Positions 51,577 to 59,764 of a stretch of 64,000 nucleotides of DNA are shown here, one piece after another; positions within the stretch are counted from its first letter, which is position 1; every line of letters begins with the position of its first letter. A model generated the notes under the pieces. That model ran no database searches. It saw only the letters and a program-made list of their open reading frames with translations, and was not told where the DNA came from. Both the position numbers and the translations under genes were made by a program. Location: positions 213,073 through 277,072 of the forward strand of contig NZ_BEWA01000001.1 in the NCBI RefSeq assembly GCF_003112535.1. The letters run 5' to 3'. The stretch is from Streptomyces rishiriensis (lineage in GTDB: Bacteria; Actinomycetota; Actinomycetes; Streptomycetales; Streptomycetaceae).

Positions 51577-52485
51577 CTATCGGATGCGCAGGCGCTGCAG
51601 GTGACGTTCCTGTCGCGGCGGTGCCGCGGCACCGGCGGTCCGGCCGTGGAAGTGGTACGTGTTGTCGATCACCACGAGCAGTCCCCGACGCCAGCGCACA
51701 CCGATCGTCTCCTGGGGCGCGTACATGGCGGCCAGCAGTTCGCGCAGTGCCGCGTCGACCGTCCCGGGGTCGGTGTCCGGCCGGCTGTGCGTCCACCGCA
51801 GTTCCTGGTCGAGGAAGTCCCGGTAGGAGAACACCCAGCGATCGTCGACGCGACGCGCGATGGCCGGCGCCTCCGGGCTGTCCCGGTAGCGGGTGCGGGA
51901 GAGCAGTTCCAGCGTGCTGGGCGACAGCCGGCGTGCCACCTCCCGCATGGGCACCAGCACGGTCCGGGCGTGCCCCGTGTCTTCGCCGGGGGTGACGCAC
52001 ATGAGCACGATGTACCGGGGCTGTTTCGCCACACCGGCGCCGCTGCTCTCGGAGTGCAGACTGAGGGAGTTACGGGCGAAGGGCTGCAGCGACACGTCCA
52101 GGGTGGGCGCGTGCCGGCTGCGGAGGTTGAGGATGACGCGCTCCTGTACGAACGGTTGTACCGCGGGGTCCGTCTCCGGTGTCGCCGTGCCCAGGAACTC
52201 GCCGAGCTCGATGAAGCGGTGGTGCGGCAGTGGCTCGTCGAGCTGTACGACGGCCAGTCCCTGGTTCCACAGTTGTTCGGTGATCTCCTGCTGCAGGGCG
52301 CCCCTACCGGTCTGCCCGCCCTCCACGACGCGCGCGGTCGGGGTGTGCAGACGCGTCGCGTTGCCCAACAGCGCTTCTCTCGCAGCGATGTGGGGATCGG
52401 ACGGCGAGGCCCGGAAACATCCGTACGTGGCGCCGTGTTCTGACGTGCGTGGGGTTTCGAAGGGTGCGGCGGCGGGCTGTCTCAT
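51577..52485 (-). CDS. Clavaminate synthase-like Fe(II)/2-oxoglutarate oxygenase
   Basis: A 302-residue TauD/clavaminate-synthase-type protein. The iron ligands are visible as H-x-E in SLSLHSESSG and the distal His in DNTYHFHGRT; the 2-oxoglutarate-binding Arg is near RQERHLQRLRIR. Members of this group beta-hydroxylate free or carrier-bound amino acids (AsnO, VioC). In this cluster a likely substrate is an amino acid bound to one of the carriers or a late intermediate. It reads outward from a divergent promoter region shared with the NUDIX gene. Confidence 0.88.
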   Translation of the reverse strand: MRQPAAAPFETPRTSEHGATYGCFRASPSDPHIAAREALLGNATRLHTPTARVVEGGQTGRGALQQEITEQLWNQGLAVVQLDEPLPHHRFIELGEFLGTATPETDPAVQPFVQERVILNLRSRHAPTLDVSLQPFARNSLSLHSESSGAGVAKQPRYIVLMCVTPGEDTGHARTVLVPMREVARRLSPSTLELLSRTRYRDSPEAPAIARRVDDRWVFSYRDFLDQELRWTHSRPDTDPGTVDAALRELLAAMYAPQETIGVRWRRGLLVVIDNTYHFHGRTAGAAAPPRQERHLQRLRIR

Positions 52486-52745
52486 GCTCGGTTCCTTTGC
52501 TCGGACGCATCAGCTGCCAGGAGAATCCGACGGTGCACGCCGCCGAGGAATCCTCTCCCCCGGACCTCTGCTCCTGCGGCTTCGGCTCAGCACGCGGAAC
52601 ACTGTAGGGAGGGGTCCGGAACATCCCGGGAATTGCGCACAGCCGTGGTGGGCCACGGTCGATAGCCGGCCGGTTATCCGTGAGTTCTCCGGTGATCGTT
52701 AGGCTGGGCCCCCCTTTCCGAACCGTCGCTGGAGACGAGGCGTTC
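52486..52745. promoter_or_regulatory. Divergent promoter region, oxygenase / NUDIX
   Basis: 260 bases between outward-reading genes. The sequence includes cggtcgatagccggccggtt near 52,655 with small inverted repeats, but no confident promoter boxes. Confidence 0.4.
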
Positions 52746-53273
52746 ATGGGATTCACGCACGGACGCCGTGTCACGCACTGCCCGTACTGCGGCTCCGCCT
52801 ACCCGGACAGCACGAGGTGGCCGTTGGAGTGCCGTGCGTGCGGTGAGACGCAATGGCGCAACCCGTTGCCCGTTGCGGTCGTGCTGCAGCCGGTGACGCG
52901 GGAGGACGGGTCGCGCGGAATCGTCGTGATCCGCCGCTCCCTTCCCCCGGGACGCGGCCGGCTGGCGCTGCCCGGCGGATATCTGGAGGCCGGGGAGAAC
53001 TGGCGGGAAGCGGCCGTGCGTGAATTCCGTGAGGAAACCGGGATCGTGGCGTCGGCACAGGATGTTCGTCTTTACGGGGCGCACAGCACACGGGACACGC
53101 TGGAATTGTTCGCGCTGTTGCCGGAGCTGGCGGCCACGGGACTTCCCGAGCTGGTGCCCACATCCGAGACGCAGGGCTGTCACGTGCTCGGCGAAGCGGT
53201 GGAGCTCGCCTTTCCCGGGCACACCCGGGCACTGGCCGCCGCGTTGGCCGGCCGCTCGCGGCTCGAGTCCTGA
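52746..53273 (+). CDS. NUDIX hydrolase with N-terminal zinc ribbon
   Basis: A 175-residue protein. CPYCGSAYPDS and CRACGETQW form a four-Cys zinc ribbon as in NADH pyrophosphatases (NudC). The Nudix box is complete: GGYLEAGENWREAAVREFRE then ETGI. Such enzymes cleave dinucleotide or nucleoside diphosphates. ATG 52746 is preferred because GAGACGAGG precedes it; an upstream in-frame start lacks a signal. If the pathway uses NAD as a building block, this enzyme could remove AMP from an NAD-derived intermediate, which is inference. Confidence 0.88.
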   Translation: MGFTHGRRVTHCPYCGSAYPDSTRWPLECRACGETQWRNPLPVAVVLQPVTREDGSRGIVVIRRSLPPGRGRLALPGGYLEAGENWREAAVREFREETGIVASAQDVRLYGAHSTRDTLELFALLPELAATGLPELVPTSETQGCHVLGEAVELAFPGHTRALAAALAGRSRLES

Positions 53274-53308
53274 AGGCCTTCCGTCCGCACCGGCCGAGGG
53301 CCCGCCCT

Positions 53309-54904
53309 TCACCGCAGCCGGCCCGAGGCGAGTGCCTCGGACAGCGACGCGGACAGCCGGGGGCGCAGCACCTTCCCGGTCGCGGTGCGCGGTATCTCCT
53401 CCACCGGCACCAGGCGCGAAGGCAGCACCGCCGGAGAGAACCTGGCCCGCAGCGCCGCCCAGGGCCCCGCCGCATCCGCGCGCCCGGTGAGCACCACGGC
53501 CGCGATGATGCTCTCTCCGGTGAACCGGTCCGGAACCGTGACGCAGGCCGCGTCGCGGACCTCCGGCAGGGCGCGCAGGACGCGGTCCATCTCCTCCAAT
53601 GACACGGTCTCCCCGGACACCTTGGCGATGTTCTTCAGCCTGCCCGTGAGGACCACGTAGTCGCGTCCCTCCTCCCGCACCACGTGACCGAGGTCCTGTG
53701 AGTGGAACCATCCGTCACGGAACGCCTCCGCGGTGGCCCCGGCGTTGCCTGCGTAACCGGACATGACGTTGAAGCCCCGCATGCACACCTCACCCACCTC
53801 TCCCGCGCGCACCGGACGGCAGTTCTCGTCGAGCACCGCCACCTCGTTGCCGTAGACGGCCACGCCGACCGAGGGGATGTCCGCATCCAGCATGAGCCGA
53901 CGGTAGGTGTCGTCGGACAGATCCGCCGGCATCGTGGTGGAGAAGTTCGTGGTCTCGGAGAGGCCGTAGGCCTGGAGCACCCGGGCGCCGAGCCGGTCGG
54001 CGACCGCGCGGGCGGTGCGCGTGGTCAGCGGGGCCGCCGCCGAGACGAAGTAGTCGAAGTCCGGAGGCACTTCGGCGCCGCGCCAGGTCTCCACGAGCGC
54101 TTCGAGCACGCCCGGTACCACGCTCGCGATGCGGGGACGGTAGTGCCGCAGCGTCTTCTGATAGGTCATCGGCGAGAACGACTCGGCGAGGATCGTGTGC
54201 GCCCCGGCCGTCATGGTGCCCAGCACGGTGAAATGCAGGCCGTTGACGTGGTGGATGGGCAGGCACCCCAGCACCCGGTCGCCGGGCATCAGGACGTGGT
54301 GACGTCGCACCGCCTCGGCGTTGGCCACCGCGTTGACGTGGGACTGGGCGACGAGCTTGGACGCCGCGGTGGACCCGGACGTCGCGAAGTACAGCGCCTC
54401 GGCGGCCGGGTCGAGGGGCGGCAGGGGCAGGGCCCGCTCCTGGAGCTCCTCCCAGTGCGGCAGCGCCGTGGAGTCCTCGTCCGGCGCGTCGGTGCCGGGT
54501 ACGCGCAGCACGGCGAGCGCGCCGGCGGCCTCGATCTGCCGGGCGCGGCGTTCCGGCGGATCGGAGGGACCGAGCATGAGGAGGCCGAACCCGGCGCGGA
54601 GCACTCCCAGCACCGCGAGGACGGAGGGCACATCGTTCGTCGGGGCGAGCGCGAGCACGGCCGGGCGGGCAGTGCCGAACTCGGCGCACAGCCATCCCGC
54701 GAGTCGCGCGCTCGCGGTCTCGGCGGTGCGGTAGTCCAGCGTGGTATCCCTACCGTCGCGGGCCACGGCGGTGATCAGTGGCGCGTCGCCCTGACGCCGC
54801 GCGAACCGGTGCAGCGCGTCGAACGGGGTGCGCCACGCCGAGTGCGGGAAATCCGGGCCGGCTCCCAGGTACCCATGGGCGCGTGTGTGGTCGGCAGAGG
54901 TCAT
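53309..54904 (-). CDS. AMP-forming acyl ligase (ANL superfamily)
   Basis: A 531-residue adenylating enzyme: the P-loop FATSGSTAASKLV, AYGLSETTNFSTTMPA (A5-like), VLTGRLKNIAKVSGETVSLE (hinge, A8) and RTATGKVLRPRLSASL (A10 Lys). The substrate is activated as an acyl-AMP and passed to CoA, a carrier or an amine. No carrier domain is fused. ATG 54904 follows GAGGGAG. It probably activates an acid of the pathway, such as an aryl, sulfamoyl or amino acid, and may load the ACP at 45.1 kb. Confidence 0.9.
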   Translation of the reverse strand: MTSADHTRAHGYLGAGPDFPHSAWRTPFDALHRFARRQGDAPLITAVARDGRDTTLDYRTAETASARLAGWLCAEFGTARPAVLALAPTNDVPSVLAVLGVLRAGFGLLMLGPSDPPERRARQIEAAGALAVLRVPGTDAPDEDSTALPHWEELQERALPLPPLDPAAEALYFATSGSTAASKLVAQSHVNAVANAEAVRRHHVLMPGDRVLGCLPIHHVNGLHFTVLGTMTAGAHTILAESFSPMTYQKTLRHYRPRIASVVPGVLEALVETWRGAEVPPDFDYFVSAAAPLTTRTARAVADRLGARVLQAYGLSETTNFSTTMPADLSDDTYRRLMLDADIPSVGVAVYGNEVAVLDENCRPVRAGEVGEVCMRGFNVMSGYAGNAGATAEAFRDGWFHSQDLGHVVREEGRDYVVLTGRLKNIAKVSGETVSLEEMDRVLRALPEVRDAACVTVPDRFTGESIIAAVVLTGRADAAGPWAALRARFSPAVLPSRLVPVEEIPRTATGKVLRPRLSASLSEALASGRLR

Positions 54905-55157
54905 CGAGCGGCACTCCCTCATGGCTCACTTCGGATCGTGGAAGAGGTTGGTCGGATGGGTGGGGTGCGACCGTGCGGTACGGCCGCGGGCGCGCTCGGC
55001 CGGGCCGTCACCTCTCCGGCCGGCAGACTCGCCGACGGGAACCCCGTATCCGGCACGGGCCGGCCGGGCGAGACCGGATCGGTCAGCAGGACCGTCGGCC
55101 CGAGCGGGGGCGGCGGCGTCGGCGCGACGACCTTCCCGGGTGGTGCTCCGCAGCGCT

Positions 55158-57008
55158 TCAGGTCAGCAGCAGCCGGGGGCGGTGGGCGTCGAGCCAGGTC
55201 GCGAGGTTCAGGCAGCGCTCCAGCCCGCTCCGCACGGCCGGGCCCGTCCCGCCGTTCACGGCCTCCTCCATCCACACCTTGCTGACCAGGTCGAACACCG
55301 GGTGCTCCGGTTCGACGAGCAGCTCCTTCGCCTGCCCGCGCAACACGGTCAGGTAGCCCGGGTCCTGGATGGACGGGTAGGCGCTCTTGACCCGGTCGGC
55401 GACGGAGGCGGGCAGCACGTCCCGGACGGCCGCGCGCAGCAGACTCTTCTCGCGGCCGTCGAAACTCTTCATGGCCCACGGCGTGTTGTGAACGTACTCC
55501 ACCAGCCGGTGGTCGCAGAACGGCACCCGCACCTCCAGGCCGACGGCCATGCTCAGCCGGTCCATGCGGTCCAGCAGCGTGCGCATGAACCGGGTGATGC
55601 CGAGGTGCGAGGTCACCCGCCGGGCGCGGGCCTCCGAGTCGTCACCGGGCACGTGCTCCACCTCGGCCACCGCCTCGGCGTAGCGGTCCGCGATGTAGCC
55701 GGGCAGGTCCAGCGCGTCGAGCAGTTCGGGCCGCAGTACGGAGCCGTCCCGGCCCTGGGTGCCCGGGGGGAACCCGTTCGCCGGCGACATCCAGGGGAAG
55801 GTGCCCGCCTGCTGCGCCTCCAGGGAGCGTTGCCAGTGGTACCCGCCGAACACCTCGTCGGCGCTCTCACCGGACAGCGCCACCGTCGAGTGCCTGCGGA
55901 CCGCGTGCAACAGCCGGTAGAGCGAGGCGTCCGTGTCACCGGTGCCGACCGGCATGTCCCGCGCGGTGATCACGGCGCGGCGCACGGTCGGGTCCGCCAG
56001 CGAGCCCGTGTCGAGGACGACGTCCGTGTGCACGGTGCCCACGTGCGCGACCATGTCCCGCACGTAGGGCGCGTCCGGCGTGGGCCGTGCCGCGTCCGGT
56101 ACGTAGTTGTCGCTCTGTCCTGCGAAGTCGACGGCGAAGCTGTGCGCCTTGTTGCCGTGGGCGGCAAGTCGCCGCGCCGACAGCGCGGTCAGCGCGCTGG
56201 AGTCCAGTCCGCCGGAGAGCAGCAGACACAGCGGCACATCAGCGACCAGTTGCCGAGCCACGATGTCCTCGAGCAGTTCGCGCACGTGGGCGACCGTGGT
56301 CGTCAGGTCGTCGGTGTGCTCTTTCGTGCTCAGCGTCCAGTAGACGTGCTCACGAACGCCGCCCGCGCCGACCGTGGTGACCGTGCCAGGCCTGACTTCG
56401 CGCATGTCCGCCCATATCGCGTGTCCCGGCGTCTTGACGAAGCCGAAGAGCTCACGCAGCCCATCCAGGCCGACGGCCCTGGTGGCCAACGGGTTGGCCA
56501 GCAGTGCCTTGGGCTCCGAGCCGAACAGGACACCGTCCGCCGTGGGCTGGTAGTACAGCGGTTTGACGCCCATGCGGTCGCGGATCATCACCAGTTTCGC
56601 CGAGCGGGCGTCCCAGACCGCGAACGCGTACATGCCGTTCAGCCGGTCGGCGACCGCCTCACCCCATTCCAGGTAGCCGCGCAGCACCACCTCGGTGTCG
56701 CCGGCGGAGCGGAAGACATGCCCCCGGCGGCGCAACTCCTCTCGCAGCTCCGAATAGTTGTAGACCTCACCGCTGTAGACCAGGGCCAGCGTGCCCGCAG
56801 GGGTGTCCAGTGTCATCGGCTGGGCGCCGCCGTCGAGGTCGATGACCGCCAGCCGCCGGTGGCCCAGCGCGGCATGTCCGCGCGGGTCGGTCCACGTGCC
56901 GGCCGCGTCCGGGCCGCGGCAGGACATGGTCCCGGTCATCGCGTCCAGGACATGCTGCTCCCGGCCCACATGGCGCTGGAAGGCGACCCATCCGGCTATA
57001 CCACACAT
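55158..57008 (-). CDS. asnB: Asparagine synthetase (glutamine-hydrolysing)
   Basis: A 616-residue AsnB. MCGIAGWVAF provides the N-terminal nucleophile Cys2 of the glutaminase domain. The synthetase domain has the PP-loop LLSGGLDSSAL and a long C-terminal helical region. Because Cys2 is present it is a true glutamine-dependent amidotransferase, unlike beta-lactam synthetase, which lacks it. It could make Asn, or amidate a pathway carboxylate to a carboxamide. GAAGGAGAC eight bases upstream sets ATG 57008. Confidence 0.92.
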   Translation of the reverse strand: MCGIAGWVAFQRHVGREQHVLDAMTGTMSCRGPDAAGTWTDPRGHAALGHRRLAVIDLDGGAQPMTLDTPAGTLALVYSGEVYNYSELREELRRRGHVFRSAGDTEVVLRGYLEWGEAVADRLNGMYAFAVWDARSAKLVMIRDRMGVKPLYYQPTADGVLFGSEPKALLANPLATRAVGLDGLRELFGFVKTPGHAIWADMREVRPGTVTTVGAGGVREHVYWTLSTKEHTDDLTTTVAHVRELLEDIVARQLVADVPLCLLLSGGLDSSALTALSARRLAAHGNKAHSFAVDFAGQSDNYVPDAARPTPDAPYVRDMVAHVGTVHTDVVLDTGSLADPTVRRAVITARDMPVGTGDTDASLYRLLHAVRRHSTVALSGESADEVFGGYHWQRSLEAQQAGTFPWMSPANGFPPGTQGRDGSVLRPELLDALDLPGYIADRYAEAVAEVEHVPGDDSEARARRVTSHLGITRFMRTLLDRMDRLSMAVGLEVRVPFCDHRLVEYVHNTPWAMKSFDGREKSLLRAAVRDVLPASVADRVKSAYPSIQDPGYLTVLRGQAKELLVEPEHPVFDLVSKVWMEEAVNGGTGPAVRSGLERCLNLATWLDAHRPRLLLT

Positions 57009-57495
57009 TCGACTGTCTCCTTCGGGAAGCAGAACCGGGAAGCGGGCCGGGGTCCGGGCGGACCCTGCCGGACGCCGCTTCGGTACTCGGACGACGGCGG
57101 ATGCGGCACGGGCCGCTCGTGCGCCCGGCGACACCGGCGTCTCGGAGCGGTGAGCCGGCGGCTGGCGTGGGCGGCCCGCGGTTACGGAGAAGGCCGGGCG
57201 GGCTCCGTCCGGGCCGCCTTCTCCGAAACGACTCGTCCACCTTCGAATATCGCGGTGTCACAGGGCCCGCGCTCTCTGCGAGAGAGTAGCAGCGGAACTC
57301 TCGGGCACATATCGCCCCCGGTAAGGGAGTGCCATTGCCGAGTAACAAAGCACGCGGTCGCATCCCTCGAATTACCGGACGGTTCCCATGGAATACCTGG
57401 ACCTGTTCCGGATTAACCGCCACGGAAGGTAGTCCGTCTACGCTCGCGGCGGCCGCGGCACAGAGGCCACCGGACGTGAAGGAGAAGAACAGAAC
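57009..57495. promoter_or_regulatory. Divergent region between asnB and the GNAT leader ORF
   Basis: 487 bases with no gene. It is flanked by outward-reading genes, so it contains both promoters. Locally AT-rich patches occur at 57,235-57,260 and 57,330-57,420. No clear operator repeat was found. Confidence 0.45.
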
Positions 57496-57546
57496 ATGCC
57501 GGATAAAGCATTCATGACCGTCACCGTGAAGTCGGGTGCACGATGA
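57496..57546 (+). CDS. 16-codon leader ORF coupled to the GNAT gene
   Basis: ATG 57496 with an excellent Shine-Dalgarno (AAGGAGAAG, about 7 bases upstream) reads MPDKAFMTVTVKSGAR and stops at a TGA overlapping the GNAT ATG. The GNAT start itself has no Shine-Dalgarno, so its translation probably depends on this leader. The arrangement copies the 22-codon ORF before the ABC exporter at 3.8 kb. Confidence 0.5.
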   Translation: MPDKAFMTVTVKSGAR

Positions 57547-58046
57547 GGACGCCGGTCTGGGAAGTCGCCACGGACGCCGACGAGGTGCACGAACTGCTGT
57601 GCGCGAGCGACCGCTGTCAAGCGGAGCGGTTCGCCTCACCCGTGCCGCGGCGCAATCCCGCCACCACGGAGTTCCGGGTCCGCAACGGTCTGGTGCACCT
57701 GCTGCGCAGCGAAGGGCGGGCCGCGGCCATGTTCACCCTCACCGAGGCGCCGGCCTTCGAGGTGCCGCCAGGAGTCTTCCCGGCGGCCCGCAGTCCGGCC
57801 TACCTGAGCAGGCTCGCCGTCCGGCCCGATCTCGTAGCCGCCGCCTCGCTCGCCGGGCCGCTGTGCCTGCGCCGGGCCATGGCGCTCGCGCGTGAGCGCG
57901 GCGCGGACGTGCTGCGGGCCGAAGTGAATCCGGACATAGAGTCCACCGTGGAGTGCATGGTGCTTCTGGGCTTCCGCCGCTGCGCCCCGGTGTCCGACGC
58001 CGGTGCGGGGCCGCGACGGATGTACCTGTACCGCGCGTTGACGTGA
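57543..58046 (+). CDS. GNAT-family acyltransferase
   Basis: A 167-residue protein with the GNAT fold. The central strands VHLLRSEGRAAAMFTLTEAP and YLSRLAVRPDLVA precede the acyl-CoA loop; then come LCLRRAMALARERGADVLRA and GFRRCAPV. Substrates may be acyl-CoA, acyl-ACP or aminoacyl-tRNA. In SB-203208 biosynthesis a GNAT (SbzC) transfers a beta-methylphenylalanine, so a similar aminoacyl transfer is possible here. It is convergent with the mutarotase gene six bases away. Confidence 0.78.
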   Translation: MRTPVWEVATDADEVHELLCASDRCQAERFASPVPRRNPATTEFRVRNGLVHLLRSEGRAAAMFTLTEAPAFEVPPGVFPAARSPAYLSRLAVRPDLVAAASLAGPLCLRRAMALARERGADVLRAEVNPDIESTVECMVLLGFRRCAPVSDAGAGPRRMYLYRALT

Positions 58047-58052
58047 GCCGGC

Positions 58053-59063
58053 TCAGCCGCAGCCGAACCGGTGGACGGTGCGGTGCTGGTACACGTCGCC
58101 CGGGTCGAGCCGCGCGGACGGGTAGTCCGGGCGGTTCGGCGCGTCCGGCAACGCCCCGGTCTCCAGGCAGATCCCGCCACGCGGACGCTGGGCGAACCAG
58201 TCCCCGGTGTAGACGCCGACGGCCGGCTGGTCCGTACTGACCCGCATCACCCGGCCGCTGTCCGGATGCGACAGCTCCGCGAGCACCGGCCCGTCCGACG
58301 CCAGGAAGCAGTTGTCGACGACGACGCCGTCCAGCGACCGTTCGGTCGTGAAGTCGCGGGCAGTGCCGCAGACGTCCTCGGGAGCGCCCGGAAGGGGGAT
58401 CAGGTCCGCGTCGAAGCGCACCGCTTCGGTCGCGTCGAGGCGGAGCCGGTGCCCGTCGACCGTGCCCTCACCCGCCAGGTTCCAGAACGCGTGGTGGGTC
58501 ATGCCGACGATGGTGGGCGCCGTGGTGCGCGCGGTGTACCCGATGTCCAGCGTGCCGTCCGGTCCGATCCGGTAGCTCGCACCCACCGTCAGTTCGCCGG
58601 GGTAACCCTGGTCGCCGTCCGGGCTGGTCACCGACAACCGCACCTCCAGGGCGTCGCCGTCGCTCGACGCGTCGGCCGACCACACGCGGCGGTCGAGACC
58701 CTCGGATCCGCCGTGCACATGGTGCTCGCCCTCGTTGCGGTCCAGCGTGTGGCGCACCCCGTCGAGGGTGAACTCCGCGCCCGCCACGCAGCGGCAGTAG
58801 CGGCCGACGCTGGCACCGACGTAGGGGTTCCTCCCGCGGTCCAGGTAGGAGTCGAGGTCGGTCAACCGCACGCAGACATTGGCGCACCTGCCCTCCCGGT
58901 CCGGTACACGGACCTCGACCAGGGTGGCGCCGTAGCTCCACACCGTGATCGCGGGCCCCTTGCCGGTGTCCAGCGCATACGACTCCACCTCGGCGGCAGG
59001 GCGCCCGGCGCGGGCGGGCGCGATGCCGACGGTGGTGCGTTCGATACGGGGGCGTGAGGTCAC
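58053..59063 (-). CDS. Aldose 1-epimerase (galactose mutarotase)
   Basis: A 336-residue protein with the mutarotase residues: EGEHHVHGGSEG (His), VGMTHHAFWNLAG (His) and GICLETGALPDAPN (Glu). It interconverts alpha and beta anomers of aldoses. The start is GTG 59063 after GGAGAGGAG. Its place inside a biosynthetic cluster is unexpected. It could process a sugar released from a nucleotide precursor, or be an unrelated passenger. Confidence 0.9.
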   Translation of the reverse strand: MTSRPRIERTTVGIAPARAGRPAAEVESYALDTGKGPAITVWSYGATLVEVRVPDREGRCANVCVRLTDLDSYLDRGRNPYVGASVGRYCRCVAGAEFTLDGVRHTLDRNEGEHHVHGGSEGLDRRVWSADASSDGDALEVRLSVTSPDGDQGYPGELTVGASYRIGPDGTLDIGYTARTTAPTIVGMTHHAFWNLAGEGTVDGHRLRLDATEAVRFDADLIPLPGAPEDVCGTARDFTTERSLDGVVVDNCFLASDGPVLAELSHPDSGRVMRVSTDQPAVGVYTGDWFAQRPRGGICLETGALPDAPNRPDYPSARLDPGDVYQHRTVHRFGCG

Positions 59064-59496
59064 AGGGTCTCCTCTCCGCGCCGGCGGCACGCGCCGGCGG
59101 GTGGGTGTGGCGTAGCGGGAAGGAACCGGTCGGCGCAGCAGAATCCCGCCCCGACCGCCGGGCCGTGTTCGGCCATTCCCGCCTGTCCCGCCCTCGGGCG
59201 GCCGGTGCTGCTTTTGCAACACGGCCCAGACGGTAGTCACGCAGGCCCCGCATTCCGTCCACCATCCGGTAAGCGAGACGTCCCGCCCCTCACCGGCGGG
59301 TAATCACGCGAGGGCCACGCGAGGGACGGATCGATTGCCGCGGAGGGGGCCCGGCGATTACCTCACTGATTGTCCGGCCGCGTTAGATTCACCAGGCAGC
59401 GGCGAGCTCCCCGCTGAATTGCGGGCGACGACGGATCCCGCGAGGCGGGCAATGGTGACCCCGCGCCGGTGGCGCATCTACGGAGACGGGTGAGAC
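59064..59496. promoter_or_regulatory. Divergent promoter region, mutarotase / second ACP operon
   Basis: 433 bases without a gene. The segment gattacctcactgattgtcc near 59,353 is AT-richer than its surroundings and lies about 145 bases before the ACP start, so it is a reasonable promoter position. The ACP-GNAT-adenylation-mutase genes follow as one rightward operon. Confidence 0.45.
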
Positions 59497-59763
59497 ATGG
59501 AATACGGCTTCGCGCCGGCCGAGAGCGCGGTACTCGACCAAGTGCACAGGATCCTGTGCGACCTCCTGCTGACGGACTCCATCCCGGCCGACTACGACCT
59601 CATGGCCGGCGGCGTCCTCGACTCCTCGATGTTCCTTCAGCTGTTCGTCGAGCTGGAGAAGCGGTTCGACATCCCCATCACCGGTGCCGACGTGCTTGAG
59701 GACAACTTCCGCACCCTGGAGACGATCGCCCGGTTCGTCCGTGCGAAACGAGGGGAAGTCTGA
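59497..59763 (+). CDS. Second acyl carrier protein
   Basis: An 88-residue carrier with GGVLDSSMFLQLF; the Ser after Asp-Ser or Asp itself is the phosphopantetheine site (DSS instead of the common DSL). FVELEKRFDIPITGADVLED follows. It resembles D-alanyl/aminoacyl-type carriers. The GNAT-like gene starts one base after its stop, and the adenylation enzyme lies 1.1 kb downstream, so it probably carries the amino acid activated by that enzyme. Confidence 0.85.
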   Translation: MEYGFAPAESAVLDQVHRILCDLLLTDSIPADYDLMAGGVLDSSMFLQLFVELEKRFDIPITGADVLEDNFRTLETIARFVRAKRGEV

Positions 59764-59764
59764 C

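Noticed and set aside
55158..57008. Beta-lactam synthetase instead of asparagine synthetase
   Set aside because: The N-terminal catalytic Cys (MCGIAG) is present; beta-lactam synthetases lack it, so a clavam-type pathway is not supported despite the clavaminate-synthase-like neighbour.
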